DNA of 64,000 bases from assembly GCF_004801285.1 (NCBI RefSeq), contig NZ_SSNY01000015.1, positions 20,657 through 84,656 on the forward strand. Reading direction: 5' to 3'. Shown here one piece after another: positions 24,823 through 33,924 of the stretch (position 1 is the stretch's first letter; the number at the start of each line of letters is the position of its first letter). The translations under genes were made by a program, and so were the position numbers. This DNA comes from Ollibium composti (GTDB lineage Bacteria; Pseudomonadota; Alphaproteobacteria; Rhizobiales; Rhizobiaceae). Below the pieces are notes generated by a model that worked only from the letters and a program-made list of their open reading frames with translations, made no database searches and was not told the origin of the DNA.

Positions 24823-25035
24823 TCACGCCACGGAATGCGCGCTGGTTCGCCGATCCGGCCGGTTTTTCAGGAACGCGGCGATCGGCTTTTCCAGAATTTC
24901 GTGGACGGCCGCGCCGATGGCGACGCCAGCGACGATCGCGGCGACGCAGATGACTGGTCCCGGCAGGGAAAGCACGGAGCCGGCCTTGGCCACCACCGAG
25001 ATCGCCACCATTCTTAGGATTGCCGGAAGGTGTAG
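24823..25035 (-). pseudogene. Possible C-terminal remnant of an acyltransferase-3-type membrane protein
   Basis: An uninterrupted minus-strand frame ends ...GPVICVAAIVAGVAIGAAVHEILEKPIAAFLKNR. A hydrophobic helix followed by H-x-x-x-E-K-P resembles the last membrane helix of OafA/acyltransferase-3 proteins. Nothing upstream in frame continues the family, so it looks like a degraded remnant. No other gene is apparent in 24816-25077. Confidence 0.3.
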
Positions 25036-25077
25036 TTTTCACCACTTCGGCTCGATCGCTCGTACACTGCAACCGCG

Positions 25078-25944
25078 TCAATGCTGCAGCGCCCTCATCG
25101 CGATGCAAAAAAGAAGACCTCCACTCTCGCCGAGTGTACGGCTGATCTCGAAATGGTTGTGGCCTTCCGCCAGCACGAGTTCACTTTGTTTGCCGGCCGC
25201 GCGCAGCGCGGCGTGAAACGTCGTCGCCTGGCGGCGGTATTCGTCGGTCTCGGCCGAGCCGTAAGCCACCACCATCGGGCAGGCGAGACGCGACAGATGG
25301 CGGATCGGACTGAATGCGTCGATCTCTGCGGCGCTCAGTTGCAGGTAAGCGCCCCGCGCGCTCAGCATCGTGCCCTGGAGATCGTAGGCCCCGCTGGCGC
25401 ACAGGGCGGCGCGTACCGAGCCGGGGATGACATGCTCGGGCGTGTCGGCCGTCAGCGCTGCGGCGACCAGATGCGCGCCGGAAGAATGGCCGACGACGAC
25501 GACACGGACGCTGTCGAAGCCCAGTTCCGCAGAGTTGCGTAAAAGCCAGCCTATACCGCGCTGCACCTGCCTTACCATGTCCGGCAGTCGAGCGTCGGGA
25601 ATGCTCGCGAAATCCAGCACGGCGAAGTCGATGCCCGCAGCAACGAACGCCTCGGCGGCGAAGGCGCTGTCCATGCGGTCCAGCATGCGCCATGCGCCGC
25701 CATGGACGTAGACGACCAGCGGTGCGCCCGGCCTGCCGGCGGAAAACAGGTCGATGCGCTCGAGCGGCGTCTCGCCATAGGCGAAGCTGCGGCAGGCGAG
25801 CCGTTCATGCGCGGCAATGCTGGCGCTGCGATACCAGGCGATGATGGCGTCGGCATTCGGCGCCCAGGCGCTTTGCGTGTAATTGAGGTCCAGCCTCGCC
25901 TGATCGTAGTCGAGGAAGACATATTCGGGTTTCGGTCGGCTCAT
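25078..25944 (-). CDS. Alpha/beta hydrolase, possible arylformamidase
   Basis: A 288-residue alpha/beta hydrolase. The start MSRPKPEYVFLDYDQ is chosen for the AGAGGAAG ribosome site; two upstream ATGs are in frame. It has the oxyanion motif YVHGGAWRM (about 80), the nucleophile elbow VVVGHSSGAHL (about 150), an Asp near 225 and the late His in LAEGHNHFEISR. The HGG/GHSSG pattern fits the hormone-sensitive-lipase-like group that includes kynurenine formamidases. Kynureninase lies divergently 2.6 kb away, so hydrolysis of N-formylkynurenine is plausible but unproven. It is the last gene of the gntR-amidohydrolase-hydrolase operon. Confidence 0.8.
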   Translation of the reverse strand: MSRPKPEYVFLDYDQARLDLNYTQSAWAPNADAIIAWYRSASIAAHERLACRSFAYGETPLERIDLFSAGRPGAPLVVYVHGGAWRMLDRMDSAFAAEAFVAAGIDFAVLDFASIPDARLPDMVRQVQRGIGWLLRNSAELGFDSVRVVVVGHSSGAHLVAAALTADTPEHVIPGSVRAALCASGAYDLQGTMLSARGAYLQLSAAEIDAFSPIRHLSRLACPMVVAYGSAETDEYRRQATTFHAALRAAGKQSELVLAEGHNHFEISRTLGESGGLLFCIAMRALQH

Positions 25945-25982
25945 GGCTTCCTCTCTCGGGTGCATCAGCGCCGGATCCTCGC

Positions 25983-27653
25983 TCACCGCTGGTGGACGAC
26001 GCGGCCGTCAACGATGGTCAGGTCGGCGGTGATTCCGGCGATCCTGTCGGGCGTGCAGGTCAGCGGGTCGTCCGACAGGACCGCCAGGTCCGCGAGCCGC
26101 CCGACCGCGATGCTGCCCTTGTCGTCCTCCTCGAAGGTCAGCGCTGCGCCGCCGCGCGTCGCGCATTCGAGCGCTTCCGCGCGTGTCAGCGCCTGCTCGG
26201 GGGCGATTACCGCGCCATGCTTGTCGCGCCGGTTGACCGCGTGTCCGATCGAATGGAACAGGCTGAGCGGGGCATTGTCGCTGCCGAACGAGATGGGTAC
26301 GCCCGCCTCGCGCAGCGAGCGCAGCGGCACGATCTCGCCGGCGCGCTCGCTGCCGAGTTTTTCGACCAGTTCGCTGCCGCGCTTGTAGATATAGGCGGTC
26401 AGATGCGTGGTCACGGCAAGACCGAGATCCGCGACCTGCCTGACCTGGTCCGGTGTCAGGTTGACGATATGGCCGAGCACCCAGCGCTGCCCGGCGATCG
26501 GCGCGGTTTCGTTCACCTCGGCGAAGAGATCGAGCATGTTGGGCAGGATGCCGACGGCGCGGATGCCGTTGCGGGCGGCTTCGACCAGGACGGCCTTGAG
26601 GGCGTCGCGCGGCAGCGAGGAATCGTAGTGAAAGCCCGCCCAGCCGGTCTGCGGAAAGGCGGCGCTGCGAAGCGTGCGCTCGACGGAATTGTCGATCTCG
26701 CCATAGAGGCCTGCCATCCCGAGCCATTTGTCCCCGAGACCGCGGCCGGCCAGCCAATGGCCCCAGGATTTCAGCAGCGCCCGGCAATCGTCGGCGCTGG
26801 TGGAAGCCCATGCCGGGCTGAAAACCAGGGACGCCCGCACCGTCTGGCCCCCGGCCATGTTGACCTTCCGGTAAGCGTCGAGCACCTCGGCGGCGATGCC
26901 GTGGCCCTCGAACACGCTGGTCGTGCCGGCGCGGTTGTAGGCTCGCATCGAGGCGGCAAGCGCGGTGACGCGGTCGGCCGGCGCGAAATTCGGTGCGCGC
27001 CGCATCAGGCTGAGCTCAACGACGGGCATCTTGTTGGCTTCGATGAAGACGCCGGTCGGCTCGCCGTTGCGCGGATCACGGCAGATTTCGATCGACGGTG
27101 CAGGCGGAACCGTCGCGGCGTCGATGCCGGCCAGCCGGAGCGCAGCGCTGTTGGCGATCGAAACCAGCGGCAGGTCCGAACGCCAGTAGCCCCATATCGA
27201 GCGGATGTAGACGGGATTGTCCGGCGCGGCGCGGTCGAGGTCGTGGCGGTCGGGGAAACGACCCTCGGCGATGCCGGCCAGCACATTCTCGTAACCCGGC
27301 GGCTTGCCGATCGGCATGGTGACGATCCATTCGCCGGGCTTCCGGGAACGCGCGATTTCGGCGATACGGCCGACGATGTCCTCGATCGAGCGGCAGTCCG
27401 CCAGCGAGGGCAGCAGGTCCTTCAACCCCTCCCGGTCCATGTGGGCGTGGCCGTCGACCAGACCCGGCACCACCGTCCGTCCCGCGAGGTCGATCGTTTC
27501 CGTCGCCGCCGTGGCGAGCGCCGAGATGGCCGCCGTCGAGCCAAGGGCGGCGATGCGCGCGCCCGACACGGCCAGCGCCTCGTGGCGGCCGTCGTCGCCG
27601 AGGACGTTGCCGTTGACGAGAACGAGCGTCGGATATGCGGATGCGCCGTTCAT
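25983..27653 (-). CDS. Amidohydrolase family 3 (YtcJ-like) protein
   Basis: A 556-residue metal-dependent amidohydrolase. The N-terminal composite beta domain leads to GLVDGHAHMD (metal His-x-His, about 66). Later come FEGHGIAAEVLDAY, the metal His in GHIVNLTPDQ (about 395) and ISFGSDNAPLS, with the conserved Asp (about 455). The C-terminus GSIAVGRLADLAVLSDDPL is typical of the family. It lacks a signal peptide and so is cytoplasmic. It is followed by the alpha/beta hydrolase after 38 bases. Together they suggest stepwise hydrolysis of an amide or N-acyl compound; exact substrate unknown. Confidence 0.87.
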   Translation of the reverse strand: MNGASAYPTLVLVNGNVLGDDGRHEALAVSGARIAALGSTAAISALATAATETIDLAGRTVVPGLVDGHAHMDREGLKDLLPSLADCRSIEDIVGRIAEIARSRKPGEWIVTMPIGKPPGYENVLAGIAEGRFPDRHDLDRAAPDNPVYIRSIWGYWRSDLPLVSIANSAALRLAGIDAATVPPAPSIEICRDPRNGEPTGVFIEANKMPVVELSLMRRAPNFAPADRVTALAASMRAYNRAGTTSVFEGHGIAAEVLDAYRKVNMAGGQTVRASLVFSPAWASTSADDCRALLKSWGHWLAGRGLGDKWLGMAGLYGEIDNSVERTLRSAAFPQTGWAGFHYDSSLPRDALKAVLVEAARNGIRAVGILPNMLDLFAEVNETAPIAGQRWVLGHIVNLTPDQVRQVADLGLAVTTHLTAYIYKRGSELVEKLGSERAGEIVPLRSLREAGVPISFGSDNAPLSLFHSIGHAVNRRDKHGAVIAPEQALTRAEALECATRGGAALTFEEDDKGSIAVGRLADLAVLSDDPLTCTPDRIAGITADLTIVDGRVVHQR

Positions 27654-27736
27654 GATTGTCCGTTTTCCATGGATGTTTCCTGCCGTTGAAATCCGTCGTC
27701 GGGGCGGGTCGATTGCCGTGTTGCGCCGGGCAGCGC

Positions 27737-28471
27737 TTAGCCGTCGCGCGCGCTCGCGCCGTTGAAATCGGCGGCAACGAAGACCTGCCGGGTCAATTCG
27801 ATATGCGCGCCGAGCAATTCGACCGCGCCGTCGATATCGTGGTTAAGCGCCGCGTTCATCAATTCGGTATGCGGCGCCAGTGCGAGCGCGCTGCACAATG
27901 CATGGAAGGCGGCGCTATCGCGCCATTTCTCGCCTCTCGTGGCCGAAAGGCCGGGCGCGATGGCGAGCACGCGGTGATGGCGGCGCAACTGGTCGCGAAT
28001 CTGGATATAGAAGCGCATCAGCCAGGGCGACTTGCAGGCCGACAAGAGCGCCATGTGGAAGGCTTCGTGCCGCTCCTCCCAATCGGTGATGACCAGGTCT
28101 TCCGGCCGTTCGGTTGGCGGTGCGCAGCGCGACAGGCGGAAATGGGCGGCCACGAGTTTGGTTTCCCACGCCTCGTCGCCGTTTGCGATGGATGCGGCCA
28201 GCATCGGCAGTTCCACCAGCCGCCGGGCGGCGGTCAGGTCGCCCAATTCCTCCAACGATACCGGCGCGACCGTATAGCCCTTGTTGGCGCTGGACGTGAC
28301 GAGATGTTCGGCCTCCAGCCGCGACAACGCTTCGCGCAGGGGCGTCCAGCCGATGCCGTAGGCTTCGCGCATGGCACCCAGCTTCAGCGGGACGCCGGGC
28401 TTCAGTCGTGTTTCGAGAATCTCCTGCCGCAGCGTTCGGTAGGCGAACTCCGTCTTTGTGATCTCGTCCAT
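27737..28471 (-). CDS. GntR-family (FCD) regulator, kynureninase cluster
   Basis: A 244-residue FadR-subfamily regulator started at MDEITKTEFAYRTLR (AAGGGA seven bases upstream). The winged helix is PGVPLKLGAMREAYGIGWTPLREALSRLEAEHLVTSSANKGYTVAP (about 25-72). The FCD domain has H-x-x-F-H-x-x-L (WEERHEAFHMALLSAC) and the C-terminal HIELTR. It heads the minus-strand hydrolase operon and is divergent from kynU. AT-rich operators between them make it the likely regulator of both. A kynurenine-pathway metabolite is a reasonable effector, by inference only. Confidence 0.88.
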   Translation of the reverse strand: MDEITKTEFAYRTLRQEILETRLKPGVPLKLGAMREAYGIGWTPLREALSRLEAEHLVTSSANKGYTVAPVSLEELGDLTAARRLVELPMLAASIANGDEAWETKLVAAHFRLSRCAPPTERPEDLVITDWEERHEAFHMALLSACKSPWLMRFYIQIRDQLRRHHRVLAIAPGLSATRGEKWRDSAAFHALCSALALAPHTELMNAALNHDIDGAVELLGAHIELTRQVFVAADFNGASARDG

Positions 28472-28494
28472 TTGGGTCCCTTGCTCTTTCGATT

Positions 28495-28533
28495 TTATAT
28501 ATAATTCCCCTTGAGAAGCAAGGTTATATATAT
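28495..28533. promoter_or_regulatory. AT-rich direct sites in the gntR-kynU divergent promoter
   Basis: TTATATATAA (28495-28504, self-complementary) and TTATATATAT (28524-28533) stand 29 bases apart in an otherwise GC-rich region between divergent genes. AT-core repeats of this kind suit FadR-type GntR proteins. A possible plus-strand promoter follows: TTGACA at 28537-28542, then 17 bases, then AATGAT at 28560-28565. Confidence 0.5.
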
Positions 28534-28612
28534 CTATTGACATCTTCGATATTACATCGAATGATCGATGCAACCAAGCCACCCAGGTGGCCGTGGCCCA
28601 CGGGGAAGCATC

Positions 28613-29875
28613 ATGACACCGGTAATCACCAACGCCGTAGGCGTTGCCCTGGATATCGCGCGCCGCGACGAATCCGATCCGCTCGCCCGTCTGAAGCAGC
28701 GTTTCCATCTTCCGGCCGGCATGGTCTATCTCGCCGGCAATTCGCTCGGACCGACGCCTGTTGCGGCCTTCGCCGACATGGAAGCCGCCATGCGCCGGGA
28801 ATGGGCAGAAGGTCTCGTGCGCAGCTGGAACGACGCGGGCTGGTTCACACTGGCCGAGAGCCTCGGCGACCGCGTCGGCGCGCTGGCCGGTGCGGCCGCC
28901 GGACAGACGATGGTCTGCGATTCGGTGTCGGTGAACGTCTACAAGGCTCTGCAGGCGGGTCGCTCGCTGCGGCCGAAGCGTACCACGATCGTCGCCGAGG
29001 GCGGCAGCTTCCCGACCGACCTTTATGTCGCCGAGGGCGTCGTGGCGGGAGCGCCGGGCATGGAGCTGCTGCTCGAGGGCGTCGACGGCGCAAGGATCGA
29101 GGACCTCGTCGACGAGCGGACCGCCGTCGTGCTGGTGAACCACGTCGACTATCGGACCGGCGAACTGCGTGACATGGCCGCCATGACGCGCTTCATCCAC
29201 GACAAGGGCGCGCTTGTCGTCTGGGATCTATGCCACAGCATCGGCGTCGTCCCGGTCGAGCTCGACCGCGCGGGTGCCGACCTGGCGGTGGGCTGCACCT
29301 ACAAATATCTCAACTGCGGCCCCGGCGCGCCGGCCTTCATCTATGCCGCCGCACGCCATCAGGCGACGTTGCGCCAGCCGCTTTCCGGCTGGTGGGGTCA
29401 CGCCACGCCCTTCGCCTTCGAGCGCGGCTACCGGCCCGACAACGGCGCCCGCCGCCTGCTTTGCGGCACCCAGCCGATCCTGTCCATGCGTACCCTCGAC
29501 GCCGGTCTCGCCGCCATCGAGGATGTCGACATGCATACCCTTCGCGCCAAGAGCATTGCCATCACCGACCTGTTCATGACGCTCGTGGAAGACGCCTGCC
29601 GGACCCACGGCGCGACGATCGTCACCCCGCGCGATCCGGCCCGGCGCGGCAGCCAGGTGTCGATCGCCTTCGAGCATGGCTATCCGGTGGTCCAGGCGTT
29701 GATGGCGCGCGGTGTCGTCGGAGACTTCCGCGCGCCGGACATGATGCGCTTCGGCTTCTCGCCGGCCTATCTCAGCTATGCCGACGTGCATCGGGCTGCG
29801 TCCGCGTTCAACGCCGTGCTGGAGGGGGGCGACTGGCGCGACGCGCGCTTTACGGCGCGACGCGCCGTCACCTGA
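28613..29875 (+). CDS. kynU: Kynureninase
   Basis: A 420-residue PLP enzyme that cleaves kynurenine to anthranilate and alanine. The start is MTPVITNAVG, with GGGGAAG six bases upstream. Diagnostic features are YLAGNSLGPTP (about 36), NDAGWFTLAESLGDRVGALAGA, VVWDLCHSIGVVPVEL (Asp/His near PLP), the PLP lysine in AVGCTYKYLNCGPGAPAFIY (about 229) and GWWGHATPFAF with FGFSPAYLSY. Length and motif order match bacterial kynureninases. It is divergent from the gntR operon and probably co-transcribed with the AapJQM-like importer. No tryptophan 2,3-dioxygenase is in the window, so the substrate may be imported kynurenine or come from elsewhere. Confidence 0.95.
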   Translation: MTPVITNAVGVALDIARRDESDPLARLKQRFHLPAGMVYLAGNSLGPTPVAAFADMEAAMRREWAEGLVRSWNDAGWFTLAESLGDRVGALAGAAAGQTMVCDSVSVNVYKALQAGRSLRPKRTTIVAEGGSFPTDLYVAEGVVAGAPGMELLLEGVDGARIEDLVDERTAVVLVNHVDYRTGELRDMAAMTRFIHDKGALVVWDLCHSIGVVPVELDRAGADLAVGCTYKYLNCGPGAPAFIYAAARHQATLRQPLSGWWGHATPFAFERGYRPDNGARRLLCGTQPILSMRTLDAGLAAIEDVDMHTLRAKSIAITDLFMTLVEDACRTHGATIVTPRDPARRGSQVSIAFEHGYPVVQALMARGVVGDFRAPDMMRFGFSPAYLSYADVHRAASAFNAVLEGGDWRDARFTARRAVT

Positions 29876-29879
29876 CGCC

Positions 29880-29898
29880 GGCCGCCGGGAGGGCGGCC
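29880..29898 (+). terminator. Short intercistronic hairpin after kynU
   Basis: GGCCGCC / GGCGGCC around GGGAG, four bases after the kynU stop and about 55 before the next ATG, without a T-tract. More likely an attenuator or mRNA stabiliser than a full terminator. Confidence 0.35.
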
Positions 29899-29953
29899 GC
29901 AGCTGTAGGGATCTTTCAATCCGGGTGAAATGAAAGACAAGGGAGGAAATGCG

Positions 29954-30988
29954 ATGAACCATCTGCTCAGAAACGGTCTTGCGGGCGCCATGCTGATGGC
30001 GACCTGCGCGGGCTTTGCCATGCCGGCGCAGGCGGGCACCACCATCGACGGCATCCGCCAGCGCGGCGAAACCGCCTGCGGCGTCAGCACCGGCATCGGC
30101 GGCTTCTCGATCGCCGACAGTTCGGGCCAGTGGACCGGCCTGACCACCGATTTCTGCCGCGCGGTGTCGACCGCCATCCTGGGCGACGCCGCCAAGGAGA
30201 AGTTCGTGCCGCTCAGCCCGCAGCAGCGCTTTACCGCCCTGCAGTCCGGCGAGGTCGACATGCTGACCACCGTCGCCACCTGGACGCTGACGCGCGACGC
30301 TTCGCTCGGCCTGCTCTATGCCGGCGTCTATTTCTATGACGGCCAGGGCTTCCTGGTCCCCAAGTCGCTTGATCTCAAGAGCGCGCTCGACCTCGACGGC
30401 GCCAGCATCTGCACCGCCACCGGCACCACCAGCGAACTGAACATGGCGGACTATTTCCGCGCCAACGGCAAGACGTTCACGCCGGTGGTGTTCGAATCCC
30501 AGCAGGAAGCGCGTGCCGCCTTCTTCAGCGGGCGCTGCCAGGCTTTTTCCGCAGACATGTCCTACCTGTCCTCGGTCCGCGCATCCGACGCGCCCAATCC
30601 GGACGACTGGCAGATCCTGCCGGAAATGATCTCCAAGGAGCCGCTCGGGCCGGTCGTCGGCCGCAACGATCTCGACTTCTTCACCGTCGCCAAGTGGACG
30701 CTGATGGCGCTGGTGGAGGCCGAGGAAAGGGGCGTCACCTCTGCCAATGTGGACGAGATGAAGGACAGCAAGGACCCCGGCATCCAGCGGCTGCTCGGCT
30801 CGTCGGGCGATATGGGCGAGAAGCTCGGCCTCGACGCCGCCTGGGCCTACCGCGTGATCAAGCGGGTCGGCAACTACGGCGAAATCTTCGACCGCAATGT
30901 CGGACCCGGGACGCCGTTGCGCATGGAGCGCAACGCCAACGCGCTGTGGACGCATGGCGGGCTGATGTACGCCCTGCCGATACGATGA
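29954..30988 (+). CDS. aapJ: General amino acid ABC transporter binding protein (AapJ-like)
   Basis: A 344-residue periplasmic protein with signal peptide (hydrophobic stretch LLRNGLAGAMLMATCAGFAM, cleavage after AQA) and GGGAGG eight bases before the ATG. It matches AapJ: TTIDGIRQRGETACGVSTG, GLTTDFCRAVSTAI, TLTRDASLG, CTATGTTSELNMADYFR, FQQ-type ESQQEARAAFFSGRCQAFSADMSYLSSVR. AapJ proteins bind many L-amino acids. Downstream of kynureninase it may instead prefer tryptophan metabolites. A second ATG at 29930 is out of favour because it lacks a ribosome site. Confidence 0.9.
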   Translation: MNHLLRNGLAGAMLMATCAGFAMPAQAGTTIDGIRQRGETACGVSTGIGGFSIADSSGQWTGLTTDFCRAVSTAILGDAAKEKFVPLSPQQRFTALQSGEVDMLTTVATWTLTRDASLGLLYAGVYFYDGQGFLVPKSLDLKSALDLDGASICTATGTTSELNMADYFRANGKTFTPVVFESQQEARAAFFSGRCQAFSADMSYLSSVRASDAPNPDDWQILPEMISKEPLGPVVGRNDLDFFTVAKWTLMALVEAEERGVTSANVDEMKDSKDPGIQRLLGSSGDMGEKLGLDAAWAYRVIKRVGNYGEIFDRNVGPGTPLRMERNANALWTHGGLMYALPIR

Positions 30989-30989
30989 G

Positions 30990-32165
30990 ATGAAGGCCGC
31001 CGCAGTCGAAACGGAGCGGCGTGCGGGAGGCTGGAACGAGCCGGCCTTCCGCGCTCTCGCCATTCAGGTGCTGGTGCTGGCCATCGTCGCCGGCGTCGTC
31101 GCCTTCCTTGGCCTCAACCTCGTCGGCAATCTCGAAGCGCGCTCGATCCGCACCGGATTCGGGTTCCTGTGGCAGGCGGCCAGTTTCGAGATCGGCCAGA
31201 GCTTCATCCCCTACAGCGCCGATGCCACATTTGGCACAGCGCTGCTGGTCGGCCTGCTCAACACGCTGGTGGTCGCGCTGCTCGGCGTCATCCTGTCGAC
31301 CGTCGCCGGCACCTTCGTCGGCATCGCCAGCCTGTCGCGCAATCCGCTCGTCGCTCCCCTTGCGACGGGCTATGTCGAATTGGTCCGCAACGTCCCGCTG
31401 CTGTTGCAGCTCTATGTCTGGTACGCGGTGCTGACCCAGATGCTGCCGGCCGCTGCCGCGGCGCCGAAACTGCCGTTCGGCGTTTATTTGGCCAAGAGCG
31501 GCCTGCATTTCCCGATCCTGCATTCGGGTCTCTGGCTGGTGCTCGCCGCGCTTTTTGTCGGCATGGTCGCCGCCTTCGCCTATGGCCTTTTGGCGCGGCG
31601 TCGGGCCGATCGCTTCGGCGGCCCGCCGCCGCTCTGGCCACGAGCCCTGCTGCTTGCCGGGCTGCCGAGCCTCGCGTTCCTGTTCGTCGCCATGACGACG
31701 CCCTTCGACGTGCCGCGCCCCACCCGCTTTGGCTTCTCGGGCGGCGGCCAGGTATCTCCCGAACTGACGGCGCTGCTGATCGGCCTGTCGCTCTACAACG
31801 CCGCCTTCATCGCCGAGATCCTGCGCGCCGGCATCATGTCGGTCGATCGGGGGCAAGCGGAGGCCGCCGCGGCACTCGGCCTCAAGCGGGGCCAGACCAT
31901 GCGGCTGGTCGTCATCCCGCAGGCATTGAAGGTCGCGGTGCCTCCGCTCGCCAACCAGTATCTCAATCTCGCCAAGAACACCTCGCTGGCGATTGCCATC
32001 GGCTATCCCGACCTGATGTCCATCGGCAATACGATCATCAACCAGACCGGCCAGGCGGTCGAGGTGATCGCCATCATGATGGCCGCGTACCTGGCGATTA
32101 GCCTGTCGATCTCCGCCTTCATGAACTGGTACAATGCGCGCGTGGCGCTGGTCGGTACACAATGA
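30990..32165 (+). CDS. aapQ: General amino acid ABC transporter permease (AapQ-like)
   Basis: A 391-residue permease, one base after aapJ. It has the long AapQ-type N-terminus with a periplasmic loop (SFEIGQSFIPYSADATFGTALLVGLLNTL), the ELVRNVPLLLQLYVWYAVL motif and the C-terminal EAA loop EAAAALGLKRGQTMRLVVIPQALKVAVPPLANQYLNLAKNTSLAIAIGYPDL. The latter is nearly diagnostic of the Aap/Bzt group. It pairs with the permease that follows by ATGA overlap. Confidence 0.92.
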   Translation: MKAAAVETERRAGGWNEPAFRALAIQVLVLAIVAGVVAFLGLNLVGNLEARSIRTGFGFLWQAASFEIGQSFIPYSADATFGTALLVGLLNTLVVALLGVILSTVAGTFVGIASLSRNPLVAPLATGYVELVRNVPLLLQLYVWYAVLTQMLPAAAAAPKLPFGVYLAKSGLHFPILHSGLWLVLAALFVGMVAAFAYGLLARRRADRFGGPPPLWPRALLLAGLPSLAFLFVAMTTPFDVPRPTRFGFSGGGQVSPELTALLIGLSLYNAAFIAEILRAGIMSVDRGQAEAAAALGLKRGQTMRLVVIPQALKVAVPPLANQYLNLAKNTSLAIAIGYPDLMSIGNTIINQTGQAVEVIAIMMAAYLAISLSISAFMNWYNARVALVGTQ

Positions 32166-33205
32166 ACGCCGCCGTTTCCGGATTGCGCTACAGGTTGTTC
32201 GGCAGCATCAGCAATTCGCTGCTGACGGTGGCGATGCTTGCCGCCTTCGTCATGCTGCTGCCGCCGCTGTTGCGCTGGGCCTTCTTCGACGCCACGTGGG
32301 CGGCCGCCTCTCCGGACGCCTGCCGCGCCAATGGCGGGGCCTGCTGGGCATTCATCCATGAGAAGTACCGGCTGATCCTGTTCGGCCGCTACCCTTATGA
32401 GGAGCAATGGCGGCCGCTTCTGGCGCTCGCGCTCGCCGTCGTCCTGGTGTTGGCGAGTTGCTCGCTGCGCTTCGGCTGGCGCATGGTGCTTGGAGGATGG
32501 CTGCTCGGCACGGCCATCATCCTCCTGCTGATGCGCGGCGGCACACTCGGCCTGGCGCCGGTGCCGACCGACCTGTGGGGCGGCCTGCCGCTGACGGTCC
32601 TGCTCGCCATCGGCGGCATCGTCTGTGCCTTTCCGCTCGCGGTGCTGCTGGCGCTCGGCCGCCGTTCGCGGCTGCCGGTGGTGAAATCGATCTGCGTCGC
32701 CACCATCGAGATGGTCCGCGGGGTGCCGCTGGTGAGCGTGCTGTTCATGGCGTCGTTCATGATACCGCTGTTCCTACCCGGCAGGCTGCAAGTCGACGCC
32801 CTGCTGCGCGCTCTGGCGGCGATCACGCTGTTCAGCGCCGCCTATCTCGCCGAGGCCATCCGCGGCGGCCTGCAGGCCGTGTCCCCGGGCCAGGAGCAGG
32901 CGGCTGCGGCGCTCGGCCTCACCTACTGGCAGACATCGCTGCTGGTGGTGCTGCCACAGGCGCTGCGGCATGCCATTCCGGCGATCGCCAACCTGTTCAT
33001 CGGCTTGTTCAAGGACACCTCGCTCGTCGGTATCGTGGGGTTGACGGACCTGCTGCTCGCCGCGAAGCAGGCGCTGGCCGACCCGCAATGGCGGACCTTC
33101 ATCGTCGAGGGTTACGTCTTCGTTGCCCTGATCTATGCGGCGTTCTGCTTTTTCATCTCGCGCTACAGCCGCGCGCTCGAGCGCAGGCTGCGGAATGAGC
33201 GGTAG
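32162..33205 (+). CDS. aapM: General amino acid ABC transporter permease (AapM-like)
   Basis: A 347-residue permease overlapping aapQ by ATGA. It has the Aap/Bzt-type insertion with Cys pair (ACRANGGACWAFIHEKYRLILFGRYPYEEQWRP), EMVRGVPLVSVLFMASFMIPLF and EAAA loop EQAAAALGLTYWQTSLLVVLPQALRHAIPAIANLFIGLFKDTSLV. In complete loci aapP (ATPase) follows directly. Here 33206 onward is a gene-poor scar, so the importer must borrow an ATPase or be inactive. Confidence 0.92.
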   Translation: MNAAVSGLRYRLFGSISNSLLTVAMLAAFVMLLPPLLRWAFFDATWAAASPDACRANGGACWAFIHEKYRLILFGRYPYEEQWRPLLALALAVVLVLASCSLRFGWRMVLGGWLLGTAIILLLMRGGTLGLAPVPTDLWGGLPLTVLLAIGGIVCAFPLAVLLALGRRSRLPVVKSICVATIEMVRGVPLVSVLFMASFMIPLFLPGRLQVDALLRALAAITLFSAAYLAEAIRGGLQAVSPGQEQAAAALGLTYWQTSLLVVLPQALRHAIPAIANLFIGLFKDTSLVGIVGLTDLLLAAKQALADPQWRTFIVEGYVFVALIYAAFCFFISRYSRALERRLRNER

Positions 33206-33459
33206 ATCAGATAACGATGGAACTCTCGGACGATTGCCGATCGGTCAAGTAGGTCCTTGTGGTGGGTCAAATGCAGTGCGTCTGCATCTCGAAGTTCTGA
33301 TTGCCCCAGATCAGACGGCTCTTGTCATCACAGGCTATGACGAACCTTCCATAATCTATGTAGCTGCGAAGATGGCGAACCTTGCTATCGTCGCTCATGC
33401 GTAGACGTCGATCTGGCTGAGACAGATCGCATGGGGGCGATTTCCTTCCCTCCCTATCC
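33206..33459. other. Gene-poor scar downstream of aapM
   Basis: No supported gene. The base composition is visibly less GC-rich than its surroundings. A 43-codon minus-strand frame (33267-33398) starting MSDDSKVRHLRSYIDYGRF exists but has no ribosome site or recognisable relatives. The stretch lies where the aapP ATPase gene would be expected and leads into a recombinase remnant, so it is probably rearranged DNA. Confidence 0.5.
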
Positions 33460-33921
33460 ATGATGCTCGCCGCCATCGCCGAGATCGCGCGCGTCATCGA
33501 ACAGGCAGGCTGGCACCGGTCCTTCTCCGCCAGATTGACCGAGTTGGAAACCAGGCAGGACGGTCTCACCGCACGTCTGCAGGACATGCTTCCAGGCACG
33601 CCCAACATTCATCCGAATACAGCGGAGGCCTATCGCCGCAGGATCGAACGGCTGACCGAAGTGCCTTCGCATCCTGACGATGCGCTCCAAGCCACCGACG
33701 CCATCCGTTGGATCATCGACTTCCTGATGGTCACTCCCGGCGAAAAGCAGGGTCGCTGCATAATCACCATTCAGGGCGAGCTTGGCACGATCCTCGACTG
33801 GGTCGGCCGCAGCGACAAACTCGGCTCCAAATCCGATCGAGGCCTGCCGGCGGCGCGGTCTGATCGGCGGCGGTACGACATTCTCGATTCCCGGTTGCTT
33901 ACGAAGGTGGTGCTGTGTTAA
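33460..33921 (+). pseudogene. Remnant of a large serine recombinase (C-terminal part)
   Basis: The frame carries ARLTELETRQDGLTARL, then NIHPNTAEAYRRRIERL, AIRWIIDFLMVTPGEK and QGELGTILDWVG. These are the coiled C-terminal patterns seen in resolvase/invertase-type large serine recombinases of alphaproteobacteria. The catalytic N-terminal domain and the zinc-ribbon region are absent, and after about 33835 the similarity is lost. It is therefore a truncated relic of a mobile element, sitting between aapM and the next gntR gene. Confidence 0.6.
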
Positions 33922-33924
33922 AAG

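Noticed and set aside
27737..29200. A 487-codon frame that would give the GntR protein a long N-terminal extension
   Set aside because: The extension is antisense to kynU and crosses the AT-rich divergent promoter; the start at 28471 has a proper ribosome site.
33267..33398. Small minus-strand gene MSDDSKVRHLRSYIDYG...
   Set aside because: No Shine-Dalgarno, no relatives I recognise, and it lies in rearranged DNA beside a recombinase relic.
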